In this document: piece by piece, positions 61,544 through 64,000 of the stretch | Numbering within the stretch: position 1 is the stretch's first letter | How the letters are laid out: each line of letters starts with the position of its first letter | NCBI RefSeq assembly: GCF_003148905.1 | Contig: NZ_QGHC01000007.1 | Location: 124,001 to 188,000 of the forward strand | DNA from: Fulvimonas soli | GTDB lineage: Bacteria; Pseudomonadota; Gammaproteobacteria; Xanthomonadales; Rhodanobacteraceae | Length of the DNA: 64,000 nucleotides | Reading direction: 5' to 3' | Notes under the pieces: generated by a model | What the model was told of the DNA's origin: nothing | What the model saw: the letters and a program-made list of their open reading frames with translations, nothing else | Databases searched by the model: none | Position numbers and translations under genes: made by a program

Positions 61544-62184
61544 GGCGCACCTCCCTGGCCCTGCGGCGGCTCCGCCGGCGGCGCGCCGCGCGCGGGGCGC
61601 ACGTAGCCGGACAGCGCGAACTGCACCTCCAGCGGCACGCCCGCGCCCTTCTCCTGCGCGGCCACCGGGTTGCGGTAGATGCTGAGGTCGTCGACGAACA
61701 GGTACGGCGTGCCCTGCTCCAGGTCGTACAGCACCGCGGCCAGCGGCTCGATGTCGCAGCGCATGCTGATCGTCACCGCCACCTTGCGGTAGGGCTCGCC
61801 CGGCGCCGGCGGCGGCGAGGGGACGGGCATCTTCTGGGTGACCTCGCAGCCGCCGTTCTGCGGATGCGCGGCGGCCACGTCCACCGCGCGCTGCATCAGC
61901 CCGGCGCTGGCCGCGGCCGGGTCGTCCTCCGGCAGGAACGCGGCGCTGGCGGCCTGGCCGGCGCCGAGCGCGGCAATGCGCTTCTCCAGCAGTGGCTTCT
62001 CGGCGATGGCGGCGGCGTAGCGGCTGTGCGTGTCGCGCAGGTCGTCCATCTCCGCGGCGATCGCGCGCAGCGGCGCCACGAACCACCAGTGCAGCAGCAG
62101 CAGGTAGGCCAGCGCCAGCGCCAGCAGCAACAGCAGCACCGCGGCGACGCGCTGCTCGCGCGGCTTGAGGGCGGGCGCCTTCAT
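61540..62184 (-). CDS. xpsM: Type II secretion protein M (XpsM)
   Basis: A 214-aa bitopic protein: short cytosolic lead (KAPALKPREQR), one TM (VAAVLLLLLALALAYLLLLHWW), then a periplasmic coiled region (AIAAEMDDLRDTHSRYAAAIAEKPLLEKRIA) and a ferredoxin-like fold (YRKVAVTISMRCDIEPLAAVLYDLEQGTPYLFVDDLSIYR). This is the GspM plan, which partners XpsL. Overlaps xpsL (ATGA) and xpsN (GTGA). Confidence 0.87.
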   Translation of the reverse strand: MKAPALKPREQRVAAVLLLLLALALAYLLLLHWWFVAPLRAIAAEMDDLRDTHSRYAAAIAEKPLLEKRIAALGAGQAASAAFLPEDDPAAASAGLMQRAVDVAAAHPQNGGCEVTQKMPVPSPPPAPGEPYRKVAVTISMRCDIEPLAAVLYDLEQGTPYLFVDDLSIYRNPVAAQEKGAGVPLEVQFALSGYVRPARGAPPAEPPQGQGGAP

Positions 62185-63329
62185 GGCGTGCCTCCCGCGG
62201 CGGGTTTCGCCGCCGGCGCGGGCGGCTGGCGCAGCTGCGCCAGCATGTAGAAGCGGTCCTTGCCGCTGCCGGGGTCGGGCTGGATGCTGCCCTGGAAGTT
62301 GGGGTCGGCGATCAGCGGCGAGTCCTTCAGCGCGTCGATCAGCTTCACCGCCTGCTGCGCCTGGCCCTGGAAGCCGAGCTGGCCGCTGCCGTCCAGGCTG
62401 AAGCGCTCCAGCCAGGCCGACTCCGGCAGCCGCCGGGTGAGCTCCTGCAGCAGCGCGAGCCGGCTCACGCTGCGCTGCTTGCGCTGCACCAGGAAGCCGG
62501 CGGCGCCGACGTTGTCCTGCCACTGCTGGCGCAGCGCCGCCACCTGTTGCGCCTGCGCGCGCATCGACTCGACCTCGGCGCGCATCTGCTCCAGCGCCTG
62601 CTCGCGGTTGTGCAGCCACTGCGCCAGCACCAGCGCCAGCAGCGCCAGGCAGGCGGCGCCGAGCGCAAGGTTGAGGCGCAGCCGCGGCCGGCGCCGGCGC
62701 GGCGCCTGGCCGGGCGGCAGCAGGTCGACGCCGAGGCGGCCGCCGCCCTCGGCCACGTCCACCGCGTCCACCGCGATGCCGGCCTCGCGCAGCTGCGCCA
62801 GCAGCGGATCGAGCGTGGCGCGCGGCACCGCCACCAGCTCGGCCGCCAGGCGGCCGGGCGCGGCCGGCGCGGCGAGCTCGCGCACCGCGTAGTGCACCTG
62901 CTCGGCGCGGAACGGCGTCTGCCGGTCCATCTCGAAGGCGCCGACCCGGGCGAGGTTCTCGGCGGCGGCCCCGGGCAGCGAGAGCGTGCGGCGCAGCACC
63001 TGCCCCGCGGGCAGCAGCAGGGCCAGGCGCAGGTCCTCCGCGTCCACGCCGCGCACCGCGGCATCCAGCGCGGCGCGCTGCTCGCCGGCCGGCGCGTCGG
63101 CCGGCCAGGCGGCGACGACGGCGCCGCCGCGCAGATGCCAGTGCGCACCGTCGCGCTCGAGCAGGAACCACGCGGCGCCGCCGCCGAAGCGCCGCCGCCA
63201 GCCGGCCGGCAGCAGCGCGGCCAGCTCGCCGCCCCACCAGCGCAGGAACCCCGGCAGCGGCGACGCGCGCCAGGCGCGCCGCGCGCGCTCCAGCGGCGGT
63301 CGCAACGTCTGCATCGCGCCGTTACTCAT
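62181..63329 (-). CDS. xpsL: Type II secretion protein L (XpsL)
   Basis: A 382-aa protein with a cytoplasmic actin-like domain (LLPAGQVLRRTLSLPGAAAENLARVGAFEMDRQTPF), a TM helix (LNLALGAACLALLALVLAQWL) and a periplasmic coil plus PilN-like domain (QALEQMRAEVESMRAQAQQVAALRQQW; SRLALLQELTRRLPESAWLERFSLDGSGQLGFQGQAQQAVKLIDAL). It anchors the XpsE ATPase. Starts in the ATGA overlap with xpsK. Confidence 0.88.
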   Translation of the reverse strand: MSNGAMQTLRPPLERARRAWRASPLPGFLRWWGGELAALLPAGWRRRFGGGAAWFLLERDGAHWHLRGGAVVAAWPADAPAGEQRAALDAAVRGVDAEDLRLALLLPAGQVLRRTLSLPGAAAENLARVGAFEMDRQTPFRAEQVHYAVRELAAPAAPGRLAAELVAVPRATLDPLLAQLREAGIAVDAVDVAEGGGRLGVDLLPPGQAPRRRRPRLRLNLALGAACLALLALVLAQWLHNREQALEQMRAEVESMRAQAQQVAALRQQWQDNVGAAGFLVQRKQRSVSRLALLQELTRRLPESAWLERFSLDGSGQLGFQGQAQQAVKLIDALKDSPLIADPNFQGSIQPDPGSGKDRFYMLAQLRQPPAPAAKPAAGGTP

Positions 63330-64000
63330 CCCCCGTCACCCTCCTGCCAATGCAATACCGCGTACGGCTGCGCCCCGGACCTGCCCCCCTGCAGGCGCAC
63401 CGTGGCGCGCAATACCGCGCGCGTGCCGTCAGCCAGCGTGGCCTCGGCGCGGATACTATGCGTGACCCCCGTCGCCACGGCCAGCGAAGCCGCGCGGTCC
63501 GGGCGCTGCCGCCGCGCAAGGATCTGCGCGATCTGTTGCGGCGTCATGCCGGGCACCGCGGCCAGCGCCAGCGCCGAGGCGCTGCCCGGATCGGGCGCGG
63601 CGCGGCCGGACCAGATGGTGATGTCGCCGGCGATGCGCCGGTACAGCGCCGGCGTCATGCCGGGCACCTGCTGCAGTTCCTCGATGCTGGCGAACGGCGC
63701 GTGGCGCGCCGGCGCGCTTCCGGCCAGCCCGGACGCATCCAGGCCGGGCTGCGGCGGGCTGCGCCAGGCCGCCACGGCCGCCGCCAGCCGCTGCGCGTCC
63801 GCCGCCGGCATGCCCGCGGCGCGGAAGAACGCCTGCAGCGACTCCGGCGTGGCGGCGTCGAGGTCGAGCTTGCCGCCCTCGTCGACCGCGCTGACGCTGA
63901 CGCGGGCATCGTCGAAGCGCAGCTCGTAGCTGCGCCCGTCGGGCACCCAGCGCCGCTGCGGCTGCGGGTCCTGCAGCGCGTAGACCGCCTGCGCCAGCCC
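63326..64000 (-). CDS. xpsK: Type II secretion minor pseudopilin K (XpsK), C-terminal part
   Basis: The last 225 residues of a GspK-type minor pseudopilin; its start lies beyond the right edge. It shows the SAM-like region (GKLDLDAATPESLQAFFRAAG; FASIEELQQVPGMTPALYRRIAG) and the terminal domain (TGVTHSIRAEATLADGTRAVLRATVRLQ). GspK caps the pseudopilus. The stop overlaps xpsL. Order K-L-M-N-D fits the Xanthomonas xps operon. Confidence 0.9.
   Translation of the reverse strand, partial: GLAQAVYALQDPQPQRRWVPDGRSYELRFDDARVSVSAVDEGGKLDLDAATPESLQAFFRAAGMPAADAQRLAAAVAAWRSPPQPGLDASGLAGSAPARHAPFASIEELQQVPGMTPALYRRIAGDITIWSGRAAPDPGSASALALAAVPGMTPQQIAQILARRQRPDRAASLAVATGVTHSIRAEATLADGTRAVLRATVRLQGGRSGAQPYAVLHWQEGDGG

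Overview
The window is a 64 kb, very GC-rich chromosomal segment from a gammaproteobacterium. It is most likely a member of the Xanthomonadales/Lysobacterales (Xanthomonadaceae or Rhodanobacteraceae). The evidence is the type II secretion gene order K-L-M-N-D, which matches the xps arrangement of that order, the TonB-dependent receptor with Gln-rich N-terminus, the REP-type intergenic repeats, and the strong GC bias. The genus cannot be fixed from the sequence alone. No tRNA, rRNA, CRISPR array, transposase, integrase or phage structural gene was seen.

Layout. 1-9.8 kb is mostly envelope and housekeeping: a TonB-dependent receptor cut by the left edge, the EnvC-type amidase activator and a CtpA/Prc protease, the tatABC translocase operon, a SYLF-domain lipid-binding protein, ferrochelatase overlapping an alpha/beta hydrolase, and an AraC regulator. 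9.8-15.4 kb holds a periplasmic double-retropepsin PDZ protease and a coupled TAP-like peptidase/NatA/NatB ABC operon. 15.5-17.7 kb is a compact operon (hydrolase, two related membrane proteins, a 64-aa XRE regulator) whose promoter is overlaid by two perfect 18-bp palindromic operators. 17.9-23.2 kb is a four-gene chaperone-usher pilus operon preceded by a near-perfect sigma-54 promoter and followed by a convergent pilin-like gene.

23.8-39.1 kb, all on the minus strand, is a large Tad (Flp) pilus locus. It starts with a Flp pilin and runs through TadE/TadG-like proteins, CpaB, secretin, FHA-CpaF ATPase, TadB, TadC, a DUF192 protein and a TPR lipoprotein. It ends in an unusual translationally coupled tail: a TadE-like protein with a Gly/Asp-rich extension, a DsbC-like thioredoxin-fold protein, a GH19 chitinase/lysozyme and small exported proteins. 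A 310-bp element with 31-bp inverted ends interrupts this locus between secretin and ATPase. 39.4-44.6 kb has an OmpA-family protein, a ferredoxin-NADP reductase, a YadGH-type ABC exporter and a sugar MFS transporter.

45-50.6 kb is a likely trans-outer-membrane electron conduit: a decaheme cytochrome, an MtrB/PioB porin and a diheme c4-type cytochrome, with a divergent LysR regulator. 50.7-58.3 kb carries a zinc-ribbon protein, a DUF2167 protein, a CHASE-PAS-GGDEF-EAL protein and HrpB helicase, the last with a REP-like repeat inserted in frame. 58.4-64 kb is the 3' half of the xps type II secretion operon (xpsD, N, M, L and partial K).

The common theme is the cell surface: three surface-assembly machines (chaperone-usher, Tad, type II secretion), Tat export, an extracellular electron-transfer module and c-di-GMP signalling lie close together. 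REP/MITE-like palindromes mark many gene borders.
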